Positions 19,299-28,132 are shown, numbered from the stretch's first letter. The stretch is 64,000 nt of DNA from DASQFQ01 sp963722815 (GCA_963722815.1 CAVROM010000003.1:310001-374000); one strand, 5' to 3'. A program made the numbers and translations. The notes: generated by a model from the sequence alone, not told the origin.

Positions 19299-20063
19299 GT
19301 GACCGGCAAGGCCAAGGTGATCGCGTTTGCCAACCAGAAGGGCGGCGTCGCGAAGACGACCACCACGCTGAATCTTGCGGCGGCCTTCGCTGAAGAGGGC
19401 CACCGCGTCCTGTGCGTCGACATGGACCCACAGGGCAACCTCACGATGTCGCAGGGCATCGACCCGGACGGGCTCGAGAAGTCGATGTACGACGTGCTCG
19501 TCCACGACCTCTCGATCCGCGAGGTGATCCGCAAGCGCGAGATCGACATCGCCTGCGCCTCGATCGACCTCGCGGGCGCGGAGATCGCGATGTCGACGAA
19601 GATCGGCCGCGAGCGCTCCTTGGACAAGGCGCTGAAGGCCGTCGACGAGGACTACGACTTCGTCTGCATCGATACGCCGCCGTCCCTGGGACTATTGACG
19701 ATCAACGCGCTGACCGCGGCCGACAAGGTGATCGTCCCCGTGCAGTGCGAGTATCTGTCGATGCGGGGGCTCATCCAGCTCCAGAACACGCTCTCGATGA
19801 TCCGCGAGAACCTGAACCCAGACGTGGACATCGCCGGCATCCTGCCGACGATGGTCGACTCGCGGACCCTCCACGCCAAGGAGGCGATCTCGATCCTCGA
19901 GGAGAACTTCGGGGACCGCGTGTTCGGCGCGCGCATCCGCAAGACCATCCGATTCGCGGAGGCGCCGGTGAAGGGTATGTCGGTACTGAAGTACGACCCG
20001 TCGGGCACGGCCGCCGACAGCTATCGCCAGCTGGCGAAGGAGGTGCTCTCGAATGGCAGGTAG
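19299..20063 (+). CDS. parA: ParA/Soj-family ATPase
   Basis: 254-residue deviant-Walker ATPase. The Walker A is KGGVAKTTTTLNLAAAFA, Walker A' is VLCVDMDPQGNLT and Walker B FVCIDTPPSLG. Such proteins position chromosomes, plasmids or division and polar complexes on the nucleoid. GTG start with a CGGAG box 6 bp upstream. No parB or parS-like sequence follows; instead the next gene is ftsZ, whose start codon lies inside the last codons of this gene (11-bp overlap). That coupling suggests a role in placing FtsZ, comparable in principle to MipZ or MinD, but this is inference. Confidence 0.95.
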   Translation: MTGKAKVIAFANQKGGVAKTTTTLNLAAAFAEEGHRVLCVDMDPQGNLTMSQGIDPDGLEKSMYDVLVHDLSIREVIRKREIDIACASIDLAGAEIAMSTKIGRERSLDKALKAVDEDYDFVCIDTPPSLGLLTINALTAADKVIVPVQCEYLSMRGLIQLQNTLSMIRENLNPDVDIAGILPTMVDSRTLHAKEAISILEENFGDRVFGARIRKTIRFAEAPVKGMSVLKYDPSGTAADSYRQLAKEVLSNGR

Positions 20064-21388
20064 CAAGCGGGCGAGCATGCGCGAGGGTCCCCTCGCCGCC
20101 CTGTTCCGCAAGACGGAGACGGAAGGCCTCGAGGACGGGGCGGAGCCCCCGGCCCGCCCCTCCGCGGAGCCGCGCAGCGGACGCGCCGAAGATCCCGTCG
20201 CCGCAGGAGCGCCTGCGCCACGCCTTCTCCTCGGACCTGCCGGAGAACCTGATGGCCCCGCCGAGCAACGAGCCGGCGGCCGTCGAGCACGAGTACTCGA
20301 GCTGGGACGGCTCGGGCCCGGTCGGCAAGCCGCAGTTGCGCGTCGTCGGCGTCGGCGGCGCGGGCGTCAACGCGGTCAACCGCATGATCGAGGCCGAGGT
20401 CACCGGCGTCGAGTTCATCGGCGTCAACACCGACGCGCAGTCGCTGCAGACCTCGGACGCGCACGTGACCGTGCAGATCGGCCACGACTCGACGCGCGGG
20501 CTGGGCTCCGGCTCCGACCCCGATCTCGGCCGCACGGCCGCGATGGAGGACTACGACCGGACGAAGGCGCTGCTCAAGGGCTCGGACATGGTGTTCATCA
20601 CCGCCGGCGAAGGCGGGGGCACCGGCACGGGCGCCGCTCCTGTGGTCGCGCGCATCGCGCGTGAGCTCGGCGCGCTGACCGTCGGCGTCGTCACCAAGCC
20701 GTTCGGCTTCGAGGGCTCGCGCCGCCTGGCCGCGGCGGAGAAGGGCATCGAGGCGCTGCGCGAGGAGGTCGACACCCTCATCGTGGTGCCGAACAACCGC
20801 CTGCTCTCGGTGCTGGAGAAGAACACCTCGATGGTCGAGGCCTTCCGGGTCGCCGACGACGTGCTGCGCCAAGGCGTCCAGGGCATCTCGGACCTGATCA
20901 CGCTCCCGGGCCTGATCAACCTCGACTTCGCCGACGTGCGGACGATCATGGCCGACGCCGGCAACGCGCTGCTCGGCATCGGTATGGGCACCGGCGAGTC
21001 GCGGGCGGTCGACGCCGCCCAGCAGGCCGTCGCGTCCCCGCTGCTGGAGACGTCGGTCGAGGGCGCACGTTCGATCCTGCTGTCGATCACCGGCGGCCGC
21101 GATCTCTCGCTGTGGGAGGTCAACGAGGCCGCGAAGGCCGTCCAGGAGGCGGCCCACCCCGAGGCGAACATCATCTTCGGGGCGATGCTCGACGACAAGC
21201 TCGACGACGAGGTCTGGATCACGGTCGTCGCGACCGGCTACGGCGACCGCCGGCCGCCGCGCCGCGAGGAGGAGAACCGTGGCCTGTCCGGCTTCTCCGA
21301 GCCGCGGGGCGAGCCGCGCGTGACCCGCAACCGCGAGCGGTCGTCGCGGATCGACGTCGACGTCCCGGAATTCATTCCGCGTTTCTAG
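20053..21388 (+). CDS. ftsZ: Cell division protein FtsZ (frame change in the N-terminal linker)
   Basis: Tubulin-like GTPase forming the division ring. The body, in one frame from about 20185, has LRVVGVGGAGVNAVNRM, the G-box GEGGGTGTGAAPVVA, the T7 loop GLINLDFADVRTIM (NxDxxD intact) and a C-terminal peptide VDVPEFIPRF. A strong ribosome site (AAGGAGGTG) precedes ATG 20053, whose frame reads MAGSKRASMREGPLAALFRK before losing sense; the body frame already reads IPSPQERLRHAFSSDLPENL upstream of its first ATG (20252). Thus one base change near a C run (about 20146) joins an approximately 90-residue N-terminal extension to the core. If the change is real, translation would start at 20252 (378 residues). 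Confidence 0.93.
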
Positions 21389-21442
21389 GGCTCCGCCACG
21401 GGTTAGCCCTTGGCGACATCCGGTCGCCGCTCTGATGCGGAC

Positions 21443-21462
21443 GGGGGCCGTCCATGGCCCCC
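21443..21462. terminator. GC-rich hairpin after ftsZ
   Basis: A perfect 7-bp stem GGGGGCC / GGCCCCC with the loop gtccat, 54 bp downstream of the ftsZ stop and 45 bp before the next gene. There is no clear T tract, which is usual for high-GC actinobacteria. It probably ends the parA-ftsZ transcript. Confidence 0.6.
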
Positions 21463-21506
21463 GAGACCGCTTCGCTCTAAAACGGCAGCCTCTAGGGTCC
21501 GGCCGC

Positions 21507-22970
21507 ATGAACGGTGTCGTTGCCGCAGGCCATCCGCTGACCGCTGACGCCGGTGCGCAGATCCTGCGCGCCGGCGGCAACGCGGTCGACGCCGCGCTCG
21601 CGGCCATGGCCGTCTCGTTCGTCGCCGAGCCGCAGCTGACCGGCCTCGGCGCGGGCGGGTTCATGCTCGTGGCCGAACCGGGCGAGGCGCCGGCGCTGCT
21701 CGACTTCTTCGTCTCCACCTCCGGCCTCGGGGCCGATCTCGCACAGCGGGCGCCGCTGGTCGCCGCCGAGGTGCTGTTCGGGTCGGTCGCGCAGGTCTTC
21801 CACGTCGGGCCGTCCTCGTGCGGCGTCTACGGGACGCCCGCGGGAATGTGCGAGGCGCACCGCCGCTACGCGACCATGCCGCTCGCCGAGCTCGTCGCGC
21901 GCGGCGCCCGGCACGCGCGCGAGGGCGTCGAGGTCAACGCGCAGCAGGCCTACATCTTCCACCTGCTCGCGCCGCTGTTCGAGGCCAGCGAGGAGGCGCG
22001 CGACAAATACTGGGTCGGCGACCGCGTGGCGCGCGAGGGCGACGTGCTGAGCAACCCCGAGCTCGCCACCACGCTCGAGCGCCTCGCGGCCGAGGGCGCG
22101 GCGCCGTTCTACGCCGGCGACATCGCCGAGGCCGCGGTCGCGCGGGTCACCGCGGGCGGCGGCACGCTCACGCTCGAGGACCTCGCCGCCTACGAGGCGA
22201 CCTCGCGCGAGCCGATTCAGGTCGCCTACCGCGGCCACGACGTCTTCACCAACCCGCCGCCGTCGGCCGGCGGGATCCTGATCGCTTATGTGCTCGCGCT
22301 GCTCGAGCGCGAGCCGGCGCCGTCGAGCCAGGCGCAGCTCGTCGCCGCGATGGAGGCGGCCCAGCGGGCGCGCACGCCGGAGTTCCTCGAAGGGCTCGCG
22401 CGCCCCGGCTTCCTCGACGAGTTCATGGGCTCCCAGCTCGGCTCGACCACCCACATCTCGGTGCTCGACGGTGACGGGCGCGCGTGCGCGGTGACGTGCA
22501 CGAACGGCGAGGGCTCGGGCGTGTTCGTGCCCGGCACCGGCATCCACCTCAACAACATGATGGGCGAGGAGGACCTCTCGCCGCTCGGCTTCTTCACGCA
22601 CCCGCCGGGGCGGCGGCTGCCGTCGATGATGGCTCCCACCGTCGTCAAGCGCGACGGCGAGGTGATGCTCGCGCTCGGCTCCGCCGGCTCCAACCGCATC
22701 CGCTCGGCGATCCTGCAGGTGATCCTCGGCGTGATCGACCGCGGGCTCGACCTGCGCGACGCGGTCGAGGCGCCGCGCGTGCACTGGGAGGAGGGGGTCG
22801 TCTACGCCGAGCCCGGCGCGGAGGGCGATGCCGAGAGGTGGGAGGTCGCGCGCTTCGACAGCCTCAACGTGTTCTTCGGCGGCGCCCAGGCCGTGCGCCG
22901 CGACCCCGCTACCGGCGAGGTCGTCGGTGCGGGCGACCCGCGCCGCGGCGGCGCGGTCGTCATGGCCTGA
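21507..22970 (+). CDS. ggt: Gamma-glutamyltransferase
   Basis: 487-residue Ntn-hydrolase that hydrolyses or transfers the gamma-glutamyl group of glutathione-like compounds. The N-terminal segment VVAAGHPLTADAGAQILRAG then GGNAVDAALAAMAVSFVAEP is the family signature; the small-subunit catalytic nucleophile is Thr314 within GSTTHISVLDGDG, and the PSMMAPTVV and GSAGSNRI segments follow. No signal peptide is visible, so the enzyme may be cytosolic. The length is slightly below the usual 530-580. Start chosen as ATG 21507; upstream in-frame codons lack family similarity and overlap the terminator. Confidence 0.92.
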   Translation: MNGVVAAGHPLTADAGAQILRAGGNAVDAALAAMAVSFVAEPQLTGLGAGGFMLVAEPGEAPALLDFFVSTSGLGADLAQRAPLVAAEVLFGSVAQVFHVGPSSCGVYGTPAGMCEAHRRYATMPLAELVARGARHAREGVEVNAQQAYIFHLLAPLFEASEEARDKYWVGDRVAREGDVLSNPELATTLERLAAEGAAPFYAGDIAEAAVARVTAGGGTLTLEDLAAYEATSREPIQVAYRGHDVFTNPPPSAGGILIAYVLALLEREPAPSSQAQLVAAMEAAQRARTPEFLEGLARPGFLDEFMGSQLGSTTHISVLDGDGRACAVTCTNGEGSGVFVPGTGIHLNNMMGEEDLSPLGFFTHPPGRRLPSMMAPTVVKRDGEVMLALGSAGSNRIRSAILQVILGVIDRGLDLRDAVEAPRVHWEEGVVYAEPGAEGDAERWEVARFDSLNVFFGGAQAVRRDPATGEVVGAGDPRRGGAVVMA

Positions 22971-22976
22971 GGGTCC

Positions 22977-24026
22977 TCAGACCGGCGGCGGGTTGGTCGC
23001 CGAGTCCCGGACGACCAACTCGGTCGGCAGGACGACATCTGGGGGCGTGCGGCCCTCGATCGCCTCGAGCAGCATGCGCCCCGCCGTGCGGCCCTTCTCC
23101 ACGAGCGGCTGCCGAACCGTGGTGAGCCGCCGCGGGGTGGCGCCGGGGACGTCGTCGAAGCCGACCACGGAGAGGTCGTGCGGAAGGTCGAGCCCGGCGG
23201 CGGCCGCGCCGTCGATCACCCCGAGCGCGATCTCGTCGGACATGCCGAGCACGGCGGTCGGCTGGCGCTCGAGCAGCGCCGGCACCGCTTCGCGCGCGAG
23301 GGTGCGCGCGTTGAGGTGGACCTCGTAGATCGGCACCTCGTCGAGCGAGAGGCCGGCGCCGGAGAGCGCCTCCTCGTAGCCCGCGAGCCGCTCGGCGGTC
23401 ACCCGGTAGGCGGGATCGCAGCGCCGGTCGGAGTCGGCGAACCCGCGCCCTCCGTCGTCGCGCATGCGCAGCGAGACGACCGCGAGGCGGCGATGGCCGA
23501 GGTCGAGCAGGTGCTGTGCCGCCGCGCGCGCGCCGGCGCGATCGTCGATCGACACGAACGGGACGCCAGGGATGTGCGGCGTGTCGGCGACGACCAGCGG
23601 CAGGTGGCGCTCGAGCGCGGCGTGGACGCTCGGGTGGTCCGCGGGCAGAGCGTAGACGAAGCAGCCGTCGACGAGCGCGCGGCTGACGGCCGAGGGGTCG
23701 GCGGCGTCGTCGCTGAGCGGCGCGGGCAGCAGGCTGAGCGAGATGCCGACGCGCTCGGCCTCCTCGGCTAGCCCGCGCAGGGTGGCGACGGCGGCCGGAT
23801 CGGCGAACGCGTAGGAGAGCTGCTCGGTGAGCAGGACGCCGATCGCGCCCGCCCGCCCGGAGCGCAGGGCCCGGCCGCGGGGGTCGGGCCCTGCATAGCC
23901 CAGCTCGGCCGCGAGCGCGAGCACGCGCTCGCGCAGGGCCGGATTGAGCTGGTCGGGGCGGTTGAACGCGTTCGACGCGGTGGTGCGGGAGATGCCGAGC
24001 CGGTCGGCGAGGGTCTGCAACGTCAC
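22977..24026 (-). CDS. LacI-family transcriptional regulator
   Basis: 349-residue regulator with an N-terminal LacI HTH (LQTLADRLGISRTTASNAFN, hinge helix region LALAAELGYAGPDPRGRAL) and a periplasmic-binding-protein-like ligand domain (GAIGVLLTEQLSYAFADPAA; VVGFDDVPGATPRRLTTVRQ; LVVRDS near the C-terminus). Start is GTG 24024-24026 with GGGAG 5 bp upstream. It converges on ggt (6 bp between stops) so it is not its divergent partner; its targets are unknown. A 35-codon ORF precedes it. Confidence 0.92.
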   Translation of the reverse strand: MTLQTLADRLGISRTTASNAFNRPDQLNPALRERVLALAAELGYAGPDPRGRALRSGRAGAIGVLLTEQLSYAFADPAAVATLRGLAEEAERVGISLSLLPAPLSDDAADPSAVSRALVDGCFVYALPADHPSVHAALERHLPLVVADTPHIPGVPFVSIDDRAGARAAAQHLLDLGHRRLAVVSLRMRDDGGRGFADSDRRCDPAYRVTAERLAGYEEALSGAGLSLDEVPIYEVHLNARTLAREAVPALLERQPTAVLGMSDEIALGVIDGAAAAGLDLPHDLSVVGFDDVPGATPRRLTTVRQPLVEKGRTAGRMLLEAIEGRTPPDVVLPTELVVRDSATNPPPV

Positions 24027-24048
24027 CCGGTCTCCCACACCGGCGAGG

Positions 24049-24156
24049 CTACTTGCGGCGGCGCTCCTTGCGGATCGGCGCGTTGGGGAGCGCCGAACGG
24101 GCGAGCGAGCGCTTGCCGGTGATGTCGAAGGCGCCGAAGGCGGTGGGAAGAAGCAA
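24049..24156 (-). CDS. Possible 35-residue leader/small protein upstream of the LacI-type regulator
   Basis: TTG-started ORF with a good ribosome site (AAAGGA, 7 bp spacing), sequence beginning LLPTAFGAFDITGKRSLARS and ending in a Lys/Arg tail RKERRRK. Its stop lies 22 bp before the regulator's GTG, so it could be co-translated or act as a leader peptide. It is basic, with no membrane segment. No family recognised; coding status is uncertain. Confidence 0.4.
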   Translation of the reverse strand: MLLPTAFGAFDITGKRSLARSALPNAPIRKERRRK

Positions 24157-24172
24157 GAGAGATCCTTTCTGG

Positions 24173-24197
24173 ATCGATTAAGTCTGTATCGATAAAG
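24173..24197 (-). promoter_or_regulatory. Tandem ATCGATWAAG repeats, probable promoter/operator of the LacI-type gene
   Basis: Two direct copies of ATCGATTAAG (24173-24182) and ATCGATAAAG (24188-24197) on the plus strand, 15 bp apart, each with a self-complementary ATCGAT. The stretch is strikingly AT-rich for this genome and lies 17-41 bp upstream of the small ORF. It may hold the promoter and an operator for autoregulation by the LacI-type protein. Confidence 0.5.
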
Positions 24198-24274
24198 TAC
24201 CAGCGTTTCCGCGACCTGAGGTACGGCTGGCCGCACTCTTTGGCTGAGGCTTTCGCCCGAGTGCCGGTCGGCCC

Positions 24275-24499
24275 TCAGGCCTCGGTCTTCGTGATGGAAA
24301 GACGCCATTCGCGGCCCTCTTGTTCCACCGCGAAGGCGTGCCCGCCCTCCGCCGCCAGCGCGCCGACGTCGACCGGTGCCTCCGGGTCGGTCGCGAGCAC
24401 GACCAGCGTCTCGCCGGGGGCGAGCGCGGCCAGCGCGCGGCGGGCCTTGAGGGCGGGGAGCGGGCAGAGGAGCCCGCGGGCATCGAGGAGCTGCGGCAT
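24275..24499 (-). CDS. tusA: TusA/SirA-family sulfur-carrier protein
   Basis: 74-residue protein with the family signature LLDARGLLCPLPALKARRAL; Cys12 in the CPxP motif would carry persulfide sulfur. The remainder (VVLATDPEAPVDVGALAAEG) fits the compact two-layer alpha/beta fold. It is divergent from a DsrE-like gene 13 bp away, and TusA and DsrE proteins commonly exchange sulfur, so a small sulfur-relay module is likely. The specific pathway (tRNA thiolation, molybdenum cofactor or sulfur oxidation) is not evident. Confidence 0.9.
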   Translation of the reverse strand: MPQLLDARGLLCPLPALKARRALAALAPGETLVVLATDPEAPVDVGALAAEGGHAFAVEQEGREWRLSITKTEA

Positions 24500-24511
24500 A
24501 CGCTCTCTCGG

Positions 24512-24862
24512 ATGATGATCGCCGCGATCCTCGAATCGGGCCGGCCCGAGCGGCTCTACACCGGTCTGTCGCTGCTCGTCTCGGCCGCCGCCGAGGGGCG
24601 GCCGGCGCGCGGCCTCGTCTCGTTCGGCGCGCTCGGCCCGCTGCTCGACGACGCGCCGCCCGGCGACGACACCTTCTCCCGCTCGCTGCACGAGCTGCGC
24701 GAGACCGCGCGCGAGCTCGAGGACTGCCGGCTGTGGGCGTGCGCCGCCGCGGTCGAGCTGACGGGCGCGAGCACGGAGGCGGTCGAGGCGCGGCTCGACG
24801 GCGTGATGTCGACCCCGCGCTTCCTGCGCGAGGTCGAGGGCGCGCAGCTGGTGGTCGTGTGA
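24512..24862 (+). CDS. DsrE/DsrF-like sulfur-transfer family protein
   Basis: 116-residue protein: an N-terminal MIAAILESGRPERLYTGLSL strand-helix unit and EDCRLWACAAAVELTGAS, where Cys77 occupies the conserved persulfide cysteine position of DsrE-like proteins (Cys72 is a second candidate). Divergent partner of tusA; two tandem ATG codons at 24512 and 24515 are possible starts. Its stop overlaps the GTG of the lipoprotein gene. Confidence 0.82.
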   Translation: MMIAAILESGRPERLYTGLSLLVSAAAEGRPARGLVSFGALGPLLDDAPPGDDTFSRSLHELRETARELEDCRLWACAAAVELTGASTEAVEARLDGVMSTPRFLREVEGAQLVVV

Positions 24863-25266
24863 GGCGCGCGCTCGCCGGGGTGCTGGCGGCCGGGCTGCTG
24901 GCCGGCTGCGGCGCGCCCTCCGCCGACCTGTTCGTGGTGACGCGCAGCGGCAAGGACCGCAACGCCAATCTGAAGCTGCTCGTCTCCGACGACGGCACCG
25001 TGACCTGCAACCAGCGCAAGCCGGTCCCGATGGGCGCGAAGCGGCTGCTCGACGCGCGCCAGCTCGCGCGCGACCTCGAGAAGCAGGCCGCGCTCGGGCT
25101 CGAGCTGCCGAAGGAGAAGGGCTCGATCCTCGCCTACAAGGTGCGCCTGGAGGCCGGGACGATCGCGTTCGCCGACACGTCGCGCGGGCTGCCGAAGACG
25201 TTCAGCCGCGTCGAGGCGTTCACCGCCGACGTCGCCGAGCGCGTCTGCAAGATCCGCCGCGAGTAG
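24859..25266 (+). CDS. Small lipoprotein of unknown function
   Basis: 135 residues from a GTG overlapping the DsrE-like stop (GTGA). The N-terminus RRALAGVLAAGLLAGCGAPS is a lipoprotein signal with lipobox LLAGC. The mature part has DLFVVTRSGKDRNANLKLLV and FADTSRGLPKTFSRVEAFTA, resembling membrane-attached actinobacterial hypothetical proteins. A single Cys pair (about 52 and 131) could form a disulfide. Function unknown; co-transcribed with the DsrE-like gene. Confidence 0.8.
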   Translation: MRRALAGVLAAGLLAGCGAPSADLFVVTRSGKDRNANLKLLVSDDGTVTCNQRKPVPMGAKRLLDARQLARDLEKQAALGLELPKEKGSILAYKVRLEAGTIAFADTSRGLPKTFSRVEAFTADVAERVCKIRRE

Positions 25267-25280
25267 GCCCACCCGGATGT

Positions 25281-25905
25281 TCAGGCGGGGAAGCGCACGC
25301 GGCCGTTCGAGCGCGCGCGAGCCTGCGCGCGCTCGACGAAGTCGAGGCGCTTGAGCGCCGCGCGGAACAGCTTGGCCGCCAGCGCGAGGCGGGCCGACTT
25401 CGGAGCGCAGGTCGAGCAGGCCCTGCTTGGCGTCGAGGCCGAAGTCGACGGTGGCCGCCATCTCGTAGGCGGTCATGCGCCCGATCTCCTCCTGGTCCGG
25501 CGTGCGGTCGGTCGCCTGCTCGACGAGCTCGGCGTAGGCGGCGTGCGCGGTGTCCGCGGCATCGGCGTCGGGCGGCTCGGGCTCGTCCTCCAGGAACTCG
25601 ACGGTCCCGGCCGGGTAGGCGAGCTCCTCCTGGCGCGCCTCGATCCGGAACGGGCGCGTGCCGCGCGCGACGAGGTTGAGCCGCCCGTCGGGCAGGCGCT
25701 CGAGCACCTCGGCGATCACGCACGCACAGCCGATCTCGCGCAGCCCGTCGTCGGCGACCCAGACGATCCCGAACTCGCCCTCCTCCTCGAGCACGCGCGC
25801 GACCATCGTCTTGTAGCGCTCCTCGAAGATGTGGAGCGGGATCAGCTCGGTCGGGAGGGCGACCAGGCCCAGCGGGAAGAGCGGGAAATCGCGCACGAGC
25901 GCCAC
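25281..25905 (-). pseudogene. LON substrate-binding-domain protein (one-base frame change)
   Basis: About 208 codons of a stand-alone Lon N-terminal (LAN) domain protein. The main frame gives MALVRDFPLFPLGLVALPTE, LIPLHIFEERYKTMVARVLE and EEGEFGIVWVADDGLREIGC, the family signature. After LDAKQGLLDLRSE (about 25405) sense moves to another frame that reads AAKLFRAALKRLDFVERAQA and stops at 25281-25283. A single extra base near 25401-25407 explains this. There is no ATPase or protease domain. Such proteins are near-universal in actinobacteria, so an assembly indel is likely. Confidence 0.85.
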
Positions 25906-25944
25906 GGGTTGAGTCTACGTCCGTCGCTTGTCCGTACCCATGCT

Positions 25945-27300
25945 GTGAGTACTACGGCCCTCGTCTGGTTCCGGCGCGATCTCCGCGTCCACGACCATCC
26001 GGCGCTGACCGCCGCGCACCGCGAGTGCGACCGCGTCGTGCCCGTGTTCGTGCTCGACCGGCGGCTGCTGGGCGGGCGCTTCCCGTCCGCGAACCGCGCG
26101 TGGTTCCTGCACGGATGCCTGGCGGAGCTGCGCGCGGCGCTGCGGGAGCGCGGCGCGGACCTCGTCATCCGCGAGGGCCGGCCGGAGGAGGAGCTGCCCG
26201 CGCTGGCGCGCGAATGCGGCGCCGAGGCCGTCTACTTCGCCGGCGACGTCTCCCCCTTCGCGCGGGCGCGCGACCGCCGGGTCGCGGAGGCGCTCGACGC
26301 GCGCCCGCAGCCCGGGCTGTTCATCGCCGACGACCTCGGCGAGGTCAAGCCGTACTCGGTCTTCACGCCGTTCTGGCGGGCGTGGCAGCAGCTGCCGCGC
26401 CGCGAGATCCACGGCGCGCCGCGCGCCCTGAACTTCCCGAGCGGGCTGTCCGTCGGGCGCCTGCCCGCCACGCCGGAGCCGGAGGCGCGCGACCCCTTCC
26501 CGCCCGGCGAGCGCGCCGCGCGCGAGCGGGCGAACCGCTTCTTCGCCGACGGCCTCCGCCGTTACGACGAGCGCCACGACCGCCTGGCGGGCGGGACGTC
26601 GGAGCTCTCGCCCTACCTGCACTTCGGCTGCATCTCGCCGCGCGAGCTCGAGGCGCGCGCGCTCGAGCGCGGCGGCGAGGCGTTCGCCCGCCAGCTCGCG
26701 TGGCGCGACTTCTACGCCCACGTCCTGCTCCACAACCCGGCCAACACGCGCCGCTCCCACAAGCCCGAGTACGACCGCCTCGAGTGGGACGACGACGAGG
26801 GGCTGCTCGACGCCTGGCGCGAGGGCCGCACCGGCTACCCGGTCGTCGACGCCGCGATGCGCCAGCTGCTCCGCACGGGCTGGATGCACAACCGCGGGCG
26901 GCTGATCGTGGGCGCGTTCCTGACCAAGGACCTGCACCTCGACTGGCGGCACGGCGAGGCGCACTTCATGCGCCACCTGCTGTGCGGTGACGAGGCCTCC
27001 AACAACGGCAACTGGCAATGGATCGCCTCGGTCGGCGTCGACCCCGCGCCCTACTTCCGCCGCATGTACAACCCGATGACACAGCAGCGCCGCCACGATC
27101 CGGACGGCGAGTACGTCCGCCGCTGGCTGCCGGAGCTGCGTGAGGTGCCGCTCGACAAGCTCGCCGAGCCGTGGACGATGAGCGCCGGGGAGCAGGCCGC
27201 CGCGGGCTGCGAGATCGGGCGCGACTACCCCGAGCCGGTGGTCGACCACGCGGCCGAGCGGCAGCGCGCGATGGCGCGCTACGGCGCGGTGCGGGGCTGA
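25945..27300 (+). CDS. phr: Deoxyribodipyrimidine photolyase (CPD photolyase / cryptochrome family)
   Basis: 451-residue FAD enzyme repairing UV pyrimidine dimers. The N-terminal antenna domain begins TTALVWFRRDLRVHDHPALT; the C-terminal FAD domain has GTSELSPYLHFGCISPREL, FARQLAWRDFYAHVLLHNPA, AAMRQLLRTGWMHNRGRLIV and NNGNWQWIASVGVDPAPYFR. Class I photolyase length. GTG start at 25945; an out-of-frame ATG at 25940 is not the start. Divergent from the LON protein gene (39 bp). Confidence 0.95.
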   Translation: MSTTALVWFRRDLRVHDHPALTAAHRECDRVVPVFVLDRRLLGGRFPSANRAWFLHGCLAELRAALRERGADLVIREGRPEEELPALARECGAEAVYFAGDVSPFARARDRRVAEALDARPQPGLFIADDLGEVKPYSVFTPFWRAWQQLPRREIHGAPRALNFPSGLSVGRLPATPEPEARDPFPPGERAARERANRFFADGLRRYDERHDRLAGGTSELSPYLHFGCISPRELEARALERGGEAFARQLAWRDFYAHVLLHNPANTRRSHKPEYDRLEWDDDEGLLDAWREGRTGYPVVDAAMRQLLRTGWMHNRGRLIVGAFLTKDLHLDWRHGEAHFMRHLLCGDEASNNGNWQWIASVGVDPAPYFRRMYNPMTQQRRHDPDGEYVRRWLPELREVPLDKLAEPWTMSAGEQAAAGCEIGRDYPEPVVDHAAERQRAMARYGAVRG

Positions 27301-27367
27301 CGCTCGGTCAGCCGCCTGTGTGTAGGCCGCGGCGCTCTGAGCACGGCCGCTAAGGTCCGCGCCCGCC

Positions 27368-28132
27368 GTGCCCGAGCTCTACCTCCAGCGCGATCAGCCG
27401 CCCGGCGTCCCGCCCCTCCAGCTCACCGGCGAGCGCACGCTCCCCGACGTGCCGGAGGAGAACTACTGGTTCCGCCGCCACCTGGTCGTCTACCGCTGGA
27501 TCGCCTCGCGGGTCGGCGGCCGCCGCGTCGTCGATCTCGCGTGCGGCGAGGGCTACGGCTCGGCCGAGCTGGCGCGCACGGCGGCGTCGGTGGTCGGCGT
27601 CGACGCCAACCCCGACGCCTTCGAGCACGCGCGCCTGAAGTACTCCGGGCCGAAGCTCAGCTTCGAGCGCAACATGATCGAGCTGTGGGACGGCGACGTC
27701 GACTGCGTCGTGTTCCTGCAGACGATCGAGCACGTGCAGAACCCCGACGCGGTGCTGGCGCGGATCCGCGACCTCGTCGGCCCCGGCGGCGTCGCCTACG
27801 TCTCGACCCCGAACGTGCTCACGCTCGCGCCCGAGGGCGAGGAGCGCTCGGGCAACCCGTGGCACATCAAGGAGTACCGCGCCGAGGAGTTCCGCGCGCT
27901 GTGCGAGCGCCACTTCGGCTCCGTCGAGCTGCTGGGGCTGTTCCACGCCCGCAAGCTGCGTGCCCACCAGGTCGCGATCGAGCGCCTGGGGTGGGACTCG
28001 ATCCACGCCGCGCTGCGGATCACCAAGCCGTTCTACGACCGCTTCACCCCGGCCATCTCGGTGCGCGACTTCGCGCTGCGGTCGCGTGACCTCGATCGCG
28101 CGCTGGACTTCCTCGCGGTCATGCGCCCGTGA
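27368..28132 (+). CDS. SAM-dependent methyltransferase paired with a GH57 enzyme (Rv3030-like context)
   Basis: 254-residue class I methyltransferase with motif I VVDLACGEGYGSAELARTA, GVDANPDAFEHARLKY and VVFLQTIEHVQNPDAVLARI followed by PGGVAYVSTPNVLT. GTG start. Its stop overlaps the start of the GH57 gene by 4 bp. In mycobacteria an adjacent methyltransferase-GH57 pair (Rv3030-Rv3031) belongs to the methylglucose lipopolysaccharide cluster, so a glycan-methylating role is a reasonable inference, not proven here. Confidence 0.88.
   Translation: MPELYLQRDQPPGVPPLQLTGERTLPDVPEENYWFRRHLVVYRWIASRVGGRRVVDLACGEGYGSAELARTAASVVGVDANPDAFEHARLKYSGPKLSFERNMIELWDGDVDCVVFLQTIEHVQNPDAVLARIRDLVGPGGVAYVSTPNVLTLAPEGEERSGNPWHIKEYRAEEFRALCERHFGSVELLGLFHARKLRAHQVAIERLGWDSIHAALRITKPFYDRFTPAISVRDFALRSRDLDRALDFLAVMRP

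Noticed and set aside
25940..25950. ATG at 25940 as the photolyase start
   Set aside because: It is out of frame and closes immediately (ATGCTGTGA); the GTG at 25945 opens the photolyase frame.
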